This document shows positions 33,247 through 43,161 of a stretch of 64,000 bases of DNA, one piece after another; position 1 is the first letter of the stretch; each line of letters starts with the position of its first letter. The DNA comes from Thermomicrobiales bacterium. GTDB taxonomy: Bacteria > Chloroflexota > Chloroflexia > Thermomicrobiales > UBA6265. The notes below the pieces were generated by a model. The model was not told where the DNA came from and did no database searches. It worked only from the letters and a program-made list of their open reading frames with translations. The DNA lies in assembly GCA_019637585.1 (NCBI GenBank), contig JAHBVL010000001.1, forward strand, positions 496,001 to 560,000, written 5' to 3'. A program made the position numbers and the translations under genes.

Positions 33247-35336
33247 CGCAGTACCGGCTGGGCATCGACACCGGCGGCACCTTTACCGACGCGACCCTCA
33301 TCGACGAATCGACCGGGAAAGTGTCGATCGCCAAAGTGCCGTCGACGCCGGCCGACCCGGCGATCGGTTTTCTCAATGCGATCCGGCGGATCACCGCCGA
33401 ACAGCATGTCGACGCTGAAGCGATCACCTATGTGGTGCATGGCACGACGGTGGCCACCAACGCGGTAATCGAAGGCAACGTCGCGGAAACCGGCTTTCTG
33501 ACCACCGAGGGTTTTCGGGACATGCTGGAGATCGCCCGGCAGATCCGGCCGTCACTCTACGATCTGCGATTCGAGAAATTGCGACCGCTGGTGCCGCGAA
33601 ACCGGTCGCTCGGCGTTCCGGAACGGCTTGCAGCAGACGGTTCGGTTCTCCAGGCACTCGACGAAAGCGCACTGGTCGCTGCTGCACAGCGTCTGCGCGA
33701 GGAAGGCGTCGAATCGATCGCGCTCTGTTTTCTTCATTCATACGGCAATCCCGTACATGAACGGCGTGCCGGAGCGATCCTGGCCGAAGTCTTCCCCGAA
33801 GCGATGATTTCCCTCTCTTCTGACGTGGCCCCGGAGTTCCGTGAGTACTTCCGGGCCAGCACCACGGTGATCAATGCCGCGGTCCGCCCCGTGGTCGCTC
33901 GCTATCTCGGGCGAATCGAGGAAGAGCTCCGGGGTGCCGGATTCGACGCCGAGCTCCTGGTCATGCAGAGCAGCGGCGGGGTGTTCACCTTCGAAGCGGC
34001 CAGCGAAAAGCCGGTCTTCATGGTCGAATCGGGACCGGCCGCCGGGGTAATGGCGGCCACCTGGCTGGGCGAATCGCTCGGATTCAGCAATGTTCTTTCC
34101 TTTGATATGGGAGGCACCACGGCGAAAGCCGGATTGGTGCAAAACGGACGACCGGTGATCTCGCGCGACTACGAGGTCGGCGCCATGGCCCAACCGGGCG
34201 GCACCAAAGCGCGCGGCTACCCCATTCGCACACCCGTGATCGATCTGGTGGAGATCGGCGCCGGCGGTGGCAGCATCGCCTGGGTCGATTCCGGAGGTGG
34301 GTTGCGGGTTGGGCCGCGGAGTGCCGGAGCCGACCCCGGACCGGCGAGCTACGGACAGGGCGGCACCGAACCAACCATCACCGACGCCAATCTGGTGCTT
34401 GGCCGGATCGATCCCGGCTACTTCCTCGGGGGCGAGGTTCCCCTCGATCTGGAAAAAGCACAACATGCTATCCAAACCCGCTGTGCCGGTCCGCTGGGGC
34501 TCGACCTCCACGTCGCGGCGAACGGAATTCTGGACATCGCCAACGCGGCGATGTCGCACGCGCTGCGGCTGGTATCGGTGCAACGGGGCATCGATCCTCG
34601 CGATTTCGTGCTGGTCGGGTTCGGAGGAGCGGGACCATTGCATGCCAATGAGCTGGCTCGCGATGCCGGCATCGGTACGACCCTGATCCCGATGAGCCCG
34701 GGCACAACCTCCGCGCTCGGTTTGCTGGTCACCGATCTGCAGCACGATTTTCCCGCGACGGTTGGTCGGAAGACGGACGGTGTCGATCCAGCGGAACTGG
34801 AGCAGACATTCCAGGACCTGGCGGCGAAAGGCAGAGCGGCGCTCAGCCGGGATGGCGTAGCGAATGAGGCTGCCCGGCTCGAGCAACTTGCCGACATGCG
34901 CTACGCCGGCCAGAGTTTCGAGCTGCCGGTGACAGTTTCCGGAGGCGTCTTCAATGAGAGTGTCCTGCGGGAGCTCGTCGACCGATTCCACGCCGCTCAT
35001 CTGCAGGCGTATGGTTTCAACGCTCCCGCCGAACCGGTCGAGATCGTCAATGTACGCGTCACCGCCATCGGCACGATCGGGAAACCATCGCTGGCCAGAT
35101 TGACAACGCCTCCAGCCAGCGCTCAACCGAAAGGAGAGCGACCGGTCTGGTTCGCCCAAACCGGCGGCTTCTCACCGACCCCGATCTACGACCGCTATAC
35201 GATCGGCGAGGGAGCGATTCTGACCGGTCCGGCGATTGTCGAAGAGATCGATTCCACAACCGTCATTCTGCCGGGGTACGCGGCTCGGGTCGATGCGTAT
35301 GGGAACTTGATGATAGCGCAAGGCGAACGCCAGTGA
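33243..35336 (+). CDS. hyuA: Hydantoinase A / oxoprolinase family protein
   Basis: The 697-residue protein is the ATP-binding A subunit. It starts with the actin-like phosphate motif LGIDTGGTFTDATLID, followed by YVVHGTTVATNAVIEG, then the second ASKHA phosphate motif SFDMGGTTAKAGLV. The C-terminal part contains GFGGAGPLHANELARD. Coupled to HyuB by a 4-bp overlap, it forms the cytosolic heteromeric enzyme. Real substrates of this family vary widely (hydantoins, 5-oxoproline, acetone, acetophenone), so the label is only to family level. Confidence 0.93.
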   Translation: MTQYRLGIDTGGTFTDATLIDESTGKVSIAKVPSTPADPAIGFLNAIRRITAEQHVDAEAITYVVHGTTVATNAVIEGNVAETGFLTTEGFRDMLEIARQIRPSLYDLRFEKLRPLVPRNRSLGVPERLAADGSVLQALDESALVAAAQRLREEGVESIALCFLHSYGNPVHERRAGAILAEVFPEAMISLSSDVAPEFREYFRASTTVINAAVRPVVARYLGRIEEELRGAGFDAELLVMQSSGGVFTFEAASEKPVFMVESGPAAGVMAATWLGESLGFSNVLSFDMGGTTAKAGLVQNGRPVISRDYEVGAMAQPGGTKARGYPIRTPVIDLVEIGAGGGSIAWVDSGGGLRVGPRSAGADPGPASYGQGGTEPTITDANLVLGRIDPGYFLGGEVPLDLEKAQHAIQTRCAGPLGLDLHVAANGILDIANAAMSHALRLVSVQRGIDPRDFVLVGFGGAGPLHANELARDAGIGTTLIPMSPGTTSALGLLVTDLQHDFPATVGRKTDGVDPAELEQTFQDLAAKGRAALSRDGVANEAARLEQLADMRYAGQSFELPVTVSGGVFNESVLRELVDRFHAAHLQAYGFNAPAEPVEIVNVRVTAIGTIGKPSLARLTTPPASAQPKGERPVWFAQTGGFSPTPIYDRYTIGEGAILTGPAIVEEIDSTTVILPGYAARVDAYGNLMIAQGERQ

Positions 35337-35350
35337 GTTACGCTCACTGG

Positions 35351-35743
35351 TCAGTAGATGGTCAGACCGGGAACGTCCCGATAGTCAGCGAGATTGCGGG
35401 TAAGCAGGATCAGGTTGTGCTCAATCGCCGTCGCGGCGATCATGAGATCAAGCGAGCGATCGCGAATCCGTCGCCCGTCGCCGAGCAATTGATGTCGAAG
35501 TCGCGCGCACGTGCGCGCGGTCGTCTCAGTGAACGGCAACACACCCATTCTCGCCGTGATGGTGGCATGCCGGCGTTCGCTCAATGCGGGATTCGATGCA
35601 CGCAGAACCCCCTGATAGGTCTCCATATACGTGACGATGCTCAGCGAGACGCCGAGGGGAACCAAGCCATCGACCAGTTGAATCGCTTCGCGAGCTCCCT
35701 CGAGATAGCTCACAAGAATGTCGCTGTCGATGAGATATCGCAT
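35351..35743 (-). CDS. PIN-domain ribonuclease toxin (VapC family)
   Basis: The 130-residue protein has the PIN acidic residues in YLIDSDILVSYLEG, SIVTYMETYQGVL, and RSLDLMIAATAIEHNL with LLTRNLADY. It ends 15 bp from the convergent HyuA gene. Its antitoxin gene lies immediately upstream (35744-36019), with the toxin start directly abutting the antitoxin stop. Confidence 0.88.
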   Translation of the reverse strand: MRYLIDSDILVSYLEGAREAIQLVDGLVPLGVSLSIVTYMETYQGVLRASNPALSERRHATITARMGVLPFTETTARTCARLRHQLLGDGRRIRDRSLDLMIAATAIEHNLILLTRNLADYRDVPGLTIY

Positions 35744-36019
35744 CTACTCGGAGGCCCATTTGCGCGGCGCCTGACTCCGTTGTTCCAGGATTTCGCGTTT
35801 GAACGCCCCGGTGTCGACTCCTTCGTAGAGTCCGATACCATTATGAAGCGCTTCGAGAACCTTTTCAGGGTCGTAATCTGCGAACGGCTCGGGAACTCGT
35901 CGCTCGATTCGGTATTCCACTCCTCCAGACTCGACAGACACCGGCTCGTCTCGGACAAGACGGAGCAATTTGGCAGTATCGCTTTCGGGTTCAATGTGAA
36001 TCGGTTTTCGTTCGGCCAT
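35744..36019 (-). CDS. Antitoxin of PIN-domain module
   Basis: The 91-residue protein begins MAERKPIHIEPESD, the N-terminus seen in antitoxins of this kind; the rest is charged and would wrap the toxin. AAGGAG precedes ATG 36019 by 6 bases. The frame is open far upstream, antisense to the hydrolase gene, but that is a GC-skew artefact. A dead copy of the same N-terminus is found at 30166-30216. Confidence 0.8.
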   Translation of the reverse strand: MAERKPIHIEPESDTAKLLRLVRDEPVSVESGGVEYRIERRVPEPFADYDPEKVLEALHNGIGLYEGVDTGAFKREILEQRSQAPRKWASE

Positions 36020-36217
36020 GGTTTGCTCCTTGTGTGCAGCGGCAAGCGTACACGGAACACAGTGGAAAAACCGGGTGACCGCAGGCTTCGCAAGCTCAAA
36101 CCTGCGGCTAAGCAGTACGAAGCTCCTCCGGAGCTGGAATTGGAGTCCGGGAAGTCCTGCTGACCATTTCCCATTCCCTTTTTCCCATTTTCCGTTTCCT
36201 AGACTTGGAGGCTCCTG

Positions 36218-38224
36218 ATGCAGATTCCTGAAACCCGTCCCGCCGAATACGGCATGGTGATTGCCAAAGACGTCATGGTCCCGATGCGGGATGGCGTCCG
36301 TCTCGCCGCCGACATCTACTACCCGGCGATCGACGGCGAACGAGTCGAGGGCCCTCTCCCGACCATCCTGGCCCGCACTTCCTACGACAAATCCAACATC
36401 TGGCTCTGGGTCGAACCGGTCGCCAATTTCTTCACGCCGCGTGGCTATGTCTTCGTCGTGCAGGACCTGCGGGGGCGCTACAAATCGGAAGGAAAAGGAC
36501 AGTACTTCCACGTCGCCAATCCGCTCGACGGCAAGGATGGTTACGACACCATCGAGTGGATCGCCGAGCAAGGGTGGTCGAATGGGAAGGTGGGGATGTG
36601 CGGATCGTCGCACGGGGCGATGACCCAAACGACCGCCGCCCTCGAAAACCCTCCCCACCTTGCGGCGATCTGGCCCGATGTCGGGCCGATTCGCAACTAC
36701 TTCCACCATATGCGCGAAGGTGGCGCCATGCAACTGCACATGTTCGGCGCGCAGTTCCTGCACGCTTTCGAAGCGCAAGAGTTGCAGGGGGACCCTGTCT
36801 CCAAACTGGCGTTCGAGCGAGAAATGGCTCGCTTGCGCGACTGGGTTTGGCAGACGCCATTCAAGAAAGACCTGACGCCACTCTCCAAAGTGCCTGGTCT
36901 CGAGCAAACCCTCTTCAACTACTACACCCGCGGCGCCTACGACGACTGGTGGGGCGCCGACTTCAACGACTACCAGCGCTATTTCGATCGCCACGCCGAT
37001 GTGGCAGGCACGTTCAGCTCCGGCTGGTACGACCCCTACACTGTCGCCGCGGCCGACCACTTTCACGCCATGAACGAGAAAAACGAAACGCCCCAGAAGC
37101 TCATTCTCGGCCCATGGACCCACGAAACGATGCGCGACGACCGGACCTGGGCGGCGGATGTCGACATGGGAGCCGAATCGAGCATCGGCTATCACGGTTA
37201 CAACGCGTTGCGGTTGCAGTTCTTCGACCGCTTCCTCCTCGGTGTCGAAAATGGCTGGGAAGACCGGCCGACCGTGATGATCTTCATCATGGGCGGCGGC
37301 GATGGACGTAAATCGATCAAGGGCAAAATGAACCATGGCGGCTACTGGCGTGCCGAAGAGGAATGGCCCCTTTCTCGTGCTGTGCCGACCACTTTGTATT
37401 TACGATCTAATGGTAACTTGACCGCCGAGCAACCGGGCGCCTTCGATTCCGGCGCTCCCTGGACCGCCGGGCCGACCGATGTCGACCACGCTGTCAACGG
37501 GGTGGCGCCTCCACCCACGGTGCAGCCGGACGGTCCGCGCACCTTCACCTTCGATCCCGCTCATCCGGTGCCGACGATCTCGGCGAACGTCACCGGCTTT
37601 TTCGAACTGGTGCCGGTGGGAGATCACCTCGACGAGGCCTTCCGCCATGTTGTGCCCTGGCGAGCGCGGATGAAGAGCATCGTCAATCCGGGCGCCACCC
37701 ATCAGCGAGAGGCCGAGGGAATCGTCGGCGCGCGCGAACCTTATCCGTTGCTCGCGCACCGGCCCGATGTACTCGTCTTCCAGACCGAACCATTGGAGGG
37801 CCCGATCGAAGTTACGGGGCAGGTGACCATCCACCTCTGGGTCTCCTCGTCAGCGGTCGATACCGACTTCACCGCCAAACTGATCGACGTCCACCCCGCC
37901 AATCCGGACTATCCGGAGGGGTATCACATGAACATCTGCGACTCGATCATCCGCTGCCGCTATCGCGAGAGCTTCGAGTACGAAGTAATGATGGAGCCCG
38001 GTGAGGTCTATCCAGTGACCATCACCCTGCCGCCGACCAGCAACCGCTTCATGCCCGGTCACCGCATCCGGGTCGACATCTCCAGCAGCAACTTCCCCCG
38101 CTTCGACCTCAACCCCAACACTGGCGAACCCATGGGCCGGCATACCCACACGGTGGTCGCGCAGAACACGGTCTGGTGTGATGCGGAGCGGGCGTCGCGG
38201 ATGGTGTTGCCGGTGATTCCGTAG
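36218..38224 (+). CDS. CocE/NonD family (X-Pro dipeptidyl-peptidase type) hydrolase
   Basis: The 668-residue protein is an alpha/beta hydrolase of the S15/CocE group: the N-terminal domain (VMVPMRDGVRLAADIYYP) has the nucleophile elbow CGSSHGAM (Ser about residue 130), with the lid and a C-terminal jelly-roll domain (TGQVTIHLWVSSSAVDTDFT, RIRVDISSSNFPRFDLNPNT) that shapes the active site. The family cleaves esters or acyl-amides, including cocaine esters and glutaryl-7-ACA; the substrate here is unknown. There is no signal peptide. It is divergent from the PIN module at 35744-36019. Confidence 0.9.
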   Translation: MQIPETRPAEYGMVIAKDVMVPMRDGVRLAADIYYPAIDGERVEGPLPTILARTSYDKSNIWLWVEPVANFFTPRGYVFVVQDLRGRYKSEGKGQYFHVANPLDGKDGYDTIEWIAEQGWSNGKVGMCGSSHGAMTQTTAALENPPHLAAIWPDVGPIRNYFHHMREGGAMQLHMFGAQFLHAFEAQELQGDPVSKLAFEREMARLRDWVWQTPFKKDLTPLSKVPGLEQTLFNYYTRGAYDDWWGADFNDYQRYFDRHADVAGTFSSGWYDPYTVAAADHFHAMNEKNETPQKLILGPWTHETMRDDRTWAADVDMGAESSIGYHGYNALRLQFFDRFLLGVENGWEDRPTVMIFIMGGGDGRKSIKGKMNHGGYWRAEEEWPLSRAVPTTLYLRSNGNLTAEQPGAFDSGAPWTAGPTDVDHAVNGVAPPPTVQPDGPRTFTFDPAHPVPTISANVTGFFELVPVGDHLDEAFRHVVPWRARMKSIVNPGATHQREAEGIVGAREPYPLLAHRPDVLVFQTEPLEGPIEVTGQVTIHLWVSSSAVDTDFTAKLIDVHPANPDYPEGYHMNICDSIIRCRYRESFEYEVMMEPGEVYPVTITLPPTSNRFMPGHRIRVDISSSNFPRFDLNPNTGEPMGRHTHTVVAQNTVWCDAERASRMVLPVIP

Positions 38225-38268
38225 GCAAATGGCAATAGGCAAAGGGCAAAAGTGAGACCGATCGTGGT

Positions 38269-38505
38269 TTAGATTGGCGTCGCCCACTTGCTCGTCGTAC
38301 GGTCGAACTCGACCGCGGCATCCAAGTCAGCGGCAGTGAGGTTGGGGTAGTCCTCGAGGATTTCCTCTCGCGGCACGCCCGCCTCGATCCAATCCATCAC
38401 CAGATCGACGGCAATGCGGGTGCCCCGGATGATGGGCTTGCCGCCGAGAACTTCCGGATTTCGCGTGATGCGTTGTGAGAACTCTGACGTTGCTTCCATG
38501 CTCAT
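38269..38505 (-). CDS. DUF433 domain protein (VapB-like antitoxin family)
   Basis: The 78-residue protein contains the DUF433 pattern: RITRNPEVLGGKPIIRGTRI, followed by LVMDWIEAGVPREEILEDYP and LTAADLDAAVEF. It is a small winged-helix DNA-binding domain common in antitoxins. It has no adjacent PIN toxin gene, so it is either an orphan or acts as a stand-alone regulator. It lies between the CocE-type hydrolase and the LuxR-type ATPase. Confidence 0.85.
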   Translation of the reverse strand: MSMEATSEFSQRITRNPEVLGGKPIIRGTRIAVDLVMDWIEAGVPREEILEDYPNLTAADLDAAVEFDRTTSKWATPI

Positions 38506-38652
38506 TCTTTCCAGAACGGAATATGTCCCAATGTACGACGTCGTCCGTGTGAGTTGGCCGGAATCAGCGCGAAGTGCTCAATCTGGAACAAGCTACACTG
38601 CAACCTTCTGGAAACCGCGATGAAACGAGCACGCTGAATACCGAAAAGCGCG

Positions 38653-40974
38653 GTGCTGACGTTGCACTCTGGACGACCGGTCGACCGACTTGCGACCCCA
38701 GGAGGTCCACGTTCCTGGCGCTCTCCGATTGGCAGAGATGCGGAGATCGCCTCGCTGGCCGCGCTGATTCTCGATCCAGCGGTTTCTCTGGTCACGGTGA
38801 CCGGTCCGGGCGGGGTCGGCAAGACAACCCTCGCCGCGCACGTTTCCCGTCTGGTCGAAGCGTCGTTTCCCGGCGGGGTCGATGTCGTGCCGCTGGCGCA
38901 GGTCGCCGAAACCGGGTATCTCTTTCACGCGATTGCCCAACGACTCGACATTCGGGAAACCGGCCAAACTGCTGTTGGAGACCAGCTGATCGAACGCTTC
39001 CGCGAACGGCCAGCCTTGCTCGTGCTCGACACATTCGAGCATCTCCTCGACGAGGCTCCGGAAGTCGCCTGGCTGGTGGCAGCCTGTCCGGAATTGACCT
39101 GCCTGATCACCAGTCGTTCGCCGCTCCGTTTGCGTGAGGAGCGCGAATTTCCCCTCAAGCCGCTCCTGCTTTCGGGTGAGAGCACCGATGCAGCGGTCTC
39201 CCTCTTCGAGGAGCGGGCAAAGGCGGTCGCTCCCGCATTCACGTTGACACCAGAGAATGCCGGCGATGTCGCGGCGATCTGCCGGCGACTGGACGGGCTG
39301 CCTCTGGCGATCGAGCTGGCTGCGGCACGCATTCGCCACCTTCCACCGGGGGTCATGTTGAGAAAGCTCGACGATCCTCTCTCACTTCTGGCGAGCGGCG
39401 CCCGCGATGCTCCCGACCGGCAACGGACGATGCGCGGCACGATCGCCTGGTCGTACGACCTGCTCGACCCTGAAGCCCAGCGGCTCTTTCGCCTGCTGTC
39501 GGTCTTTCGCGGATCGTTCGCGCTCGATGCCGTCGAGGCCATGGCGGAGGATCTGCCGGCAACAGATGTGCTCGAAACGCTTTCCGTTCTCCTCGACCAC
39601 AGCCTGGTCGAACTGGCGGGAGCGGGGGCGGAGGCTCGGTACCGGTTGCTCGATACGGTTCGTGAGTTTGGTCTTGAGCTCCTGGATCAAGCGGATGAGC
39701 GACTCGCAACGCAAGAGAAGCACGCCATCTGGTTTCGGGATCTGGCGGAACGCTCGGCCACATTCTGGTGGGGACCGGATCACTTCGAGTGGCTGGAGCG
39801 CATCGAGCGCGATATCGACAATCTCCGACAGGCGTTGTCCTGGTTCGAATCGTCCGGCGACATCGAGTCGGCCGCCCGGCTGGCGACCGCCATGTACGGC
39901 ATCTGGCGCGTGCATGGACCTGTCAGCGAGGGATGGAGCCGGAGCCAGCGGATTGTGTCGATGAGCGAGAGTCTGCCGGAAGCGATCCGGGCGAAACTAC
40001 ATCTCTGTCTCGCTGGGCTGGAATGGGTCTTTGCCGAGCAATCCTCTTCCAGCCTCGATCAGATGGGATATCAGCTGGCCATCAAATCGGGTGACGACGA
40101 CGCGATTGCATTCGCACTTGTCTACCGGGGCGCCACGTCGGAAACCACAGGCGAGTTGGATCGGGCGCAAGCGGCGCTCTGGGAGTTGGTCGAGATGGGG
40201 CGAACCGCTCTCCCGGGACAATTCGCCTATCAATGGATGGCAGCTGGTCTCGAACACCTGGCCTCGATAGAACGCGATCTGGGGAATATTGAGCAGGCAC
40301 GTGCACTGGCACGGGACGCGGTGGAGGTCGCGGCCGCTCGCGGCTTTGCCTGGGGATACCCGATGATCGTGGCCACCCTAGCGGACATCGAACGAATCGC
40401 TGGTTTGCGAAGCGCGGCAGCAGGGCACTTCCGCGAGGCGATCACCATCGTCTGGCCCCAGCGGCAGCCCCGGCATGCCGCGGCGATTCTGGCTGGCTAT
40501 GCCGCGCTGGCGGCTGACGAAGGATCGAGCGAAATCGCCGCCCGGCTGGCCGGCGCCGCGGACCGGCTGGTTCAATCCGATGGCGTCATTCTGCCTGCAT
40601 ACGTGCGGCGTGGGTACGCCGCGCTTCTGGAGCGCGCTCGAGCGGAATTGGGAGTTCAGGCGCTTGAGGAGAACCTCGACATCGGACGGTCCTGGTCGAG
40701 TGACGAGGCGCGCGACGCAGCGCTAGACTCGATGGCGACGCTGGATGCAACGATCTCGCGCCCGGCAAGGTCGCGTCTCTCGAACCCTCTCTCCTCACGG
40801 GAAACGGAAGTCCTGACGCTTGTCGTCGCCGGCAAAACCGATGCCGAAATCGCCGAGATGTTGTTCATCAGCCGGTCCACGGCCGGCGATCATGTGTCGA
40901 ACATTCTGGCCAAGTTCGACGTGCCGAACCGGGTGTCGGCGGCCGTCTTCGCGATTCGCAACGGTCTCGTCTGA
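38653..40974 (+). CDS. LuxR-type regulator with NTPase (NB-ARC/STAND-like) domain
   Basis: The 773-residue protein has an N-terminal STAND-class NTPase with the P-loop VTGPGGVGKTTLA (about residues 47-59), Walker B LLVLDTFEHL and the GLPLAIELAAARI motif. Helical repeats resembling tetratricopeptides follow (about 330-690), and a C-terminal LuxR/GerE helix-turn-helix closes it (LSSRETEVLTLVVAGKTDAE, then FISRSTAGDHVSNIL). Such proteins bind inducer and ATP, oligomerise, and activate transcription. The GTG start at 38653 gives a short leader before the P-loop. The target is unknown; a small gene of doubt (41107) and the aldo/keto reductase follow. Confidence 0.93.
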   Translation: MLTLHSGRPVDRLATPGGPRSWRSPIGRDAEIASLAALILDPAVSLVTVTGPGGVGKTTLAAHVSRLVEASFPGGVDVVPLAQVAETGYLFHAIAQRLDIRETGQTAVGDQLIERFRERPALLVLDTFEHLLDEAPEVAWLVAACPELTCLITSRSPLRLREEREFPLKPLLLSGESTDAAVSLFEERAKAVAPAFTLTPENAGDVAAICRRLDGLPLAIELAAARIRHLPPGVMLRKLDDPLSLLASGARDAPDRQRTMRGTIAWSYDLLDPEAQRLFRLLSVFRGSFALDAVEAMAEDLPATDVLETLSVLLDHSLVELAGAGAEARYRLLDTVREFGLELLDQADERLATQEKHAIWFRDLAERSATFWWGPDHFEWLERIERDIDNLRQALSWFESSGDIESAARLATAMYGIWRVHGPVSEGWSRSQRIVSMSESLPEAIRAKLHLCLAGLEWVFAEQSSSSLDQMGYQLAIKSGDDDAIAFALVYRGATSETTGELDRAQAALWELVEMGRTALPGQFAYQWMAAGLEHLASIERDLGNIEQARALARDAVEVAAARGFAWGYPMIVATLADIERIAGLRSAAAGHFREAITIVWPQRQPRHAAAILAGYAALAADEGSSEIAARLAGAADRLVQSDGVILPAYVRRGYAALLERARAELGVQALEENLDIGRSWSSDEARDAALDSMATLDATISRPARSRLSNPLSSRETEVLTLVVAGKTDAEIAEMLFISRSTAGDHVSNILAKFDVPNRVSAAVFAIRNGLV

Positions 40975-41106
40975 CCCCACCACTCACGAAGATTCGGGAG
41001 TTGTGCCCTCCCGAGAAATCCCGATCCTTCCCGATGCTCCTGGAGTTGCCGCGTCACATGCTGGTGTCAGTGGAATCTCAGCCAGTGACGACCAGGAGCA
41101 TCCCGA

Positions 41107-41372
41107 TGATCTTCGCGCCATATCGCAACGTTCTGGATCTCGCCCACGACGCCAACGGCTCAGATGACCGGCACCGACCGCAACTTGCCTGGGATGAAAT
41201 CGACTACGAACTCGGCGGCAAACGAGTCGAGCAACTCAACTTCCTGATTGGACTCGTGCTGCAACCTGTCTCCTGGCGGCGAGACAGTGGACGGCGAGAC
41301 TGGGGAACGACGCGGGAAGGCGAGCCGCCCCGCGCGGACGCCGAAGACTGCCCTCTCCGGGATGCGGGCTAG
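41107..41372 (+). CDS. Small hypothetical protein, uncertain
   Basis: An 88-codon frame starts at ATG 41107, with AGGAG at 7 bases. The first half (APYRNVLDLAHDANGSDD, then LAWDEIDYELGGKRVEQLNF) has reasonable composition, but the second half becomes charged and repetitive like non-coding frames. No family is recognised. It may be a translated short gene after the LuxR-type regulator, or nothing. Confidence 0.3.
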
Positions 41373-41419
41373 AGCCCTGAGTCGTGGATTGTGGGGCAGC
41401 AGCGGCCGTGCCGGCCATT

Positions 41420-42277
41420 TCAAACGAAGAGCGGCTCCATCGACCGCTCCTTCGCCAGCTGCTGCATGGCGAACTCCGACGGACGCTCGGTGAAGCGGCT
41501 CGCGGCATCGAGCACCTTCGGCAGCAGGGAGATGTCGGCAGCAGTGTTGAGGAAAACGCCCGGTTCGCCGAGCACCCAGTGAACCGCGAGATCGATGTCT
41601 TCCTGGGCCGTCAGCGGTTCGTACCAGGTGTTGCCGAATTGCTCGCGATCTCCCCACGGCGCAGCGGTGATCGACTTGATCGTCTGAATCGCGACATTGC
41701 GTTCGCGGCAGAGTGCGAAGAGCGCCTCGACATCGGCAGCGTACTGCGGGTTCTGCATCATCATCCACGAATACGGGAGGAGCACAGAATCGAACGGGAA
41801 TTGCTTGAGAGACTGGCGATGCATCTTGGCGACAGTCACGCCGTGTCCGGTGACGCCGATGAAACGGACCAGCCCTTCTTCGCAGGCGCGGACTGCAGCT
41901 TCGAGCGCACCGCCGGGACCAAGCGCCGTTGCCCATTCCGACTCGTCGACGAGGTTGTGGAGCTGGATCAAATCGATCTGGTCGGTGCGAAGCCGCTCGA
42001 GCGACCGGCGGATTTGATCGTACGCGGCGCCGCCTTCGCGCTCACCGGTCTTGGTGCCAAGAAAGAAGCGATCGCGCTCCTTTTCCATCCACGGACCGAG
42101 TCGGATTTCCGAATCGCCATAGCTGGCGGCGGTGTCGATGTGATTGACGCCGGCTTCGATGATCTGCTCCATCGTCCGGTCGGCATCGTTCTGACTGACG
42201 CTGCCAAACGCCGCCGCTCCGAAGATGATGCGCGTGCTGGTGTGGTTTGTGTTGCCGAACGCGTGGGTGGGGAGCAT
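41420..42277 (-). CDS. Aldo/keto reductase
   Basis: The 285-residue protein is an AKR barrel: [20 protein letters not shown] at the start, the catalytic Asp and Tyr in [16 protein letters not shown], Lys in FLGTKTGER, and His in DLIQLHNL. It reduces carbonyls with NADPH. It most resembles the short AKR group with a C-terminal helix rather than the larger sugar reductases. Monocistronic; the region between it and the next gene (42278-42455) has no gene. Confidence 0.9.
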   Translation of the reverse strand: MLPTHAFGNTNHTSTRIIFGAAAFGSVSQNDADRTMEQIIEAGVNHIDTAASYGDSEIRLGPWMEKERDRFFLGTKTGEREGGAAYDQIRRSLERLRTDQIDLIQLHNLVDESEWATALGPGGALEAAVRACEEGLVRFIGVTGHGVTVAKMHRQSLKQFPFDSVLLPYSWMMMQNPQYAADVEALFALCRERNVAIQTIKSITAAPWGDREQFGNTWYEPLTAQEDIDLAVHWVLGEPGVFLNTAADISLLPKVLDAASRFTERPSEFAMQQLAKERSMEPLFV

Positions 42278-42455
42278 GGCTGGTTCTCCTGATCAAGTGC
42301 CGATGACTCAGATCAATGGTAGCGCGACTCGGCGCCGGGGGAAGATTGAGACAAACGATCGAATCATCCGCGTGCGGCGACGCTGTTGTCGACGACCCAG
42401 CCGCTTATCGCCACATGCCGCCTGAAGCCGGGACCTCGAAGGCCAACGGCTTTCG

Positions 42456-42755
42456 CTATCCAGCAGCTTCGAGCGGCTCTCCGTCCTCGCCGCGATACCT
42501 CCGCCGCATCTCCTTCCCGGCAGCAGGGCCGGCGGTGAAGACGAAGCCGGAACCCCCAACCGGCTTGCCGGTTCTGCGGTTGACAAGTACCGGCTCGACC
42601 TCGTCGCCGGTTTCTTCATCGATCAGGATCATGCTGCGCGCTTCCGGCGCTCGCTGCTCGTTGTCCCAGGCGGCCAGCGCGACGATCACCGGACGCAGCG
42701 ACCGGCCAAAATCGGTCAGCAGGTATTCATAGCAGCTGAGCCTGCCGACGTGCAT
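42456..42755 (-). pseudogene. Truncated HxlR-type regulator gene
   Basis: The 99-residue frame encodes only the C-terminal part of an HxlR-family winged-helix regulator: YEYLLTDFGRSLRPVIVALA, AWDNEQRAPEA, then the extended tail with VNRRTGKPVGGSGFVFTAGP seen in this branch. The recognition helix and the preceding about 60 residues are missing; upstream sequence in all frames is unrelated. It lies directly beside the HepT/MntA module, whose insertion or a deletion has probably destroyed the gene. Without the DNA-binding part it cannot act as a normal regulator. Confidence 0.7.
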
Positions 42756-42801
42756 CGCAGCCGGTTTGGGGGTTGCGTGGCTCCCGCACGAGGCCGTTCA
42801 G

Positions 42802-43161
42802 CTACCGATTCCCACCGAGACCATGGCTGTCGAGAAGCGCGGAGACCCGTTTGTACAAGTCCGGCAGATCGAATTGGATAGTGTCCCAGATGATCTGGTG
42901 GTCGATCGAATCGTACTCATGCGCAATACGGTTTCGGAGTCCAACAACAACTGGCAACTCAGGAAGCACGTCGCGCAGGGAGGCATCGTCGTGTTCTGCG
43001 ACGTTCAGCGACTCGGCGACAATTTCGAATTGGCGCTCGACTGCTGATTGGAAATAGACATCGGAGCGATACTCGTCGAGCGATCTGTTAGCAGTGAACG
43101 CCAAGATGTGACCGATCGCCCGGTGAGCGTCATGCAGCCGCTTCGCGGTCCGGTGATTCAT
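42802..43161 (-). CDS. hepT: HEPN-domain toxin HepT (DUF86)
   Basis: The 119-residue protein is all-helical with the HEPN RNase motif in GLRNRIAHEYD (R-x4-6-H, about residues 74-83, with the following Tyr that the partner AMPylates in studied systems). Its start lies 32 bp inside the MntA gene, showing tight coupling. In characterised pairs HepT is an RNase or inhibitor blocked by di- or tri-AMPylation. Confidence 0.9.
   Translation of the reverse strand: MNHRTAKRLHDAHRAIGHILAFTANRSLDEYRSDVYFQSAVERQFEIVAESLNVAEHDDASLRDVLPELPVVVGLRNRIAHEYDSIDHQIIWDTIQFDLPDLYKRVSALLDSHGLGGNR

Noticed and set aside
35744-37336. 530-codon frame antisense to the CocE-type hydrolase
   Set aside because: Only the final 91 codons from ATG 36019 resemble a protein family; the rest is a shadow of the hydrolase.
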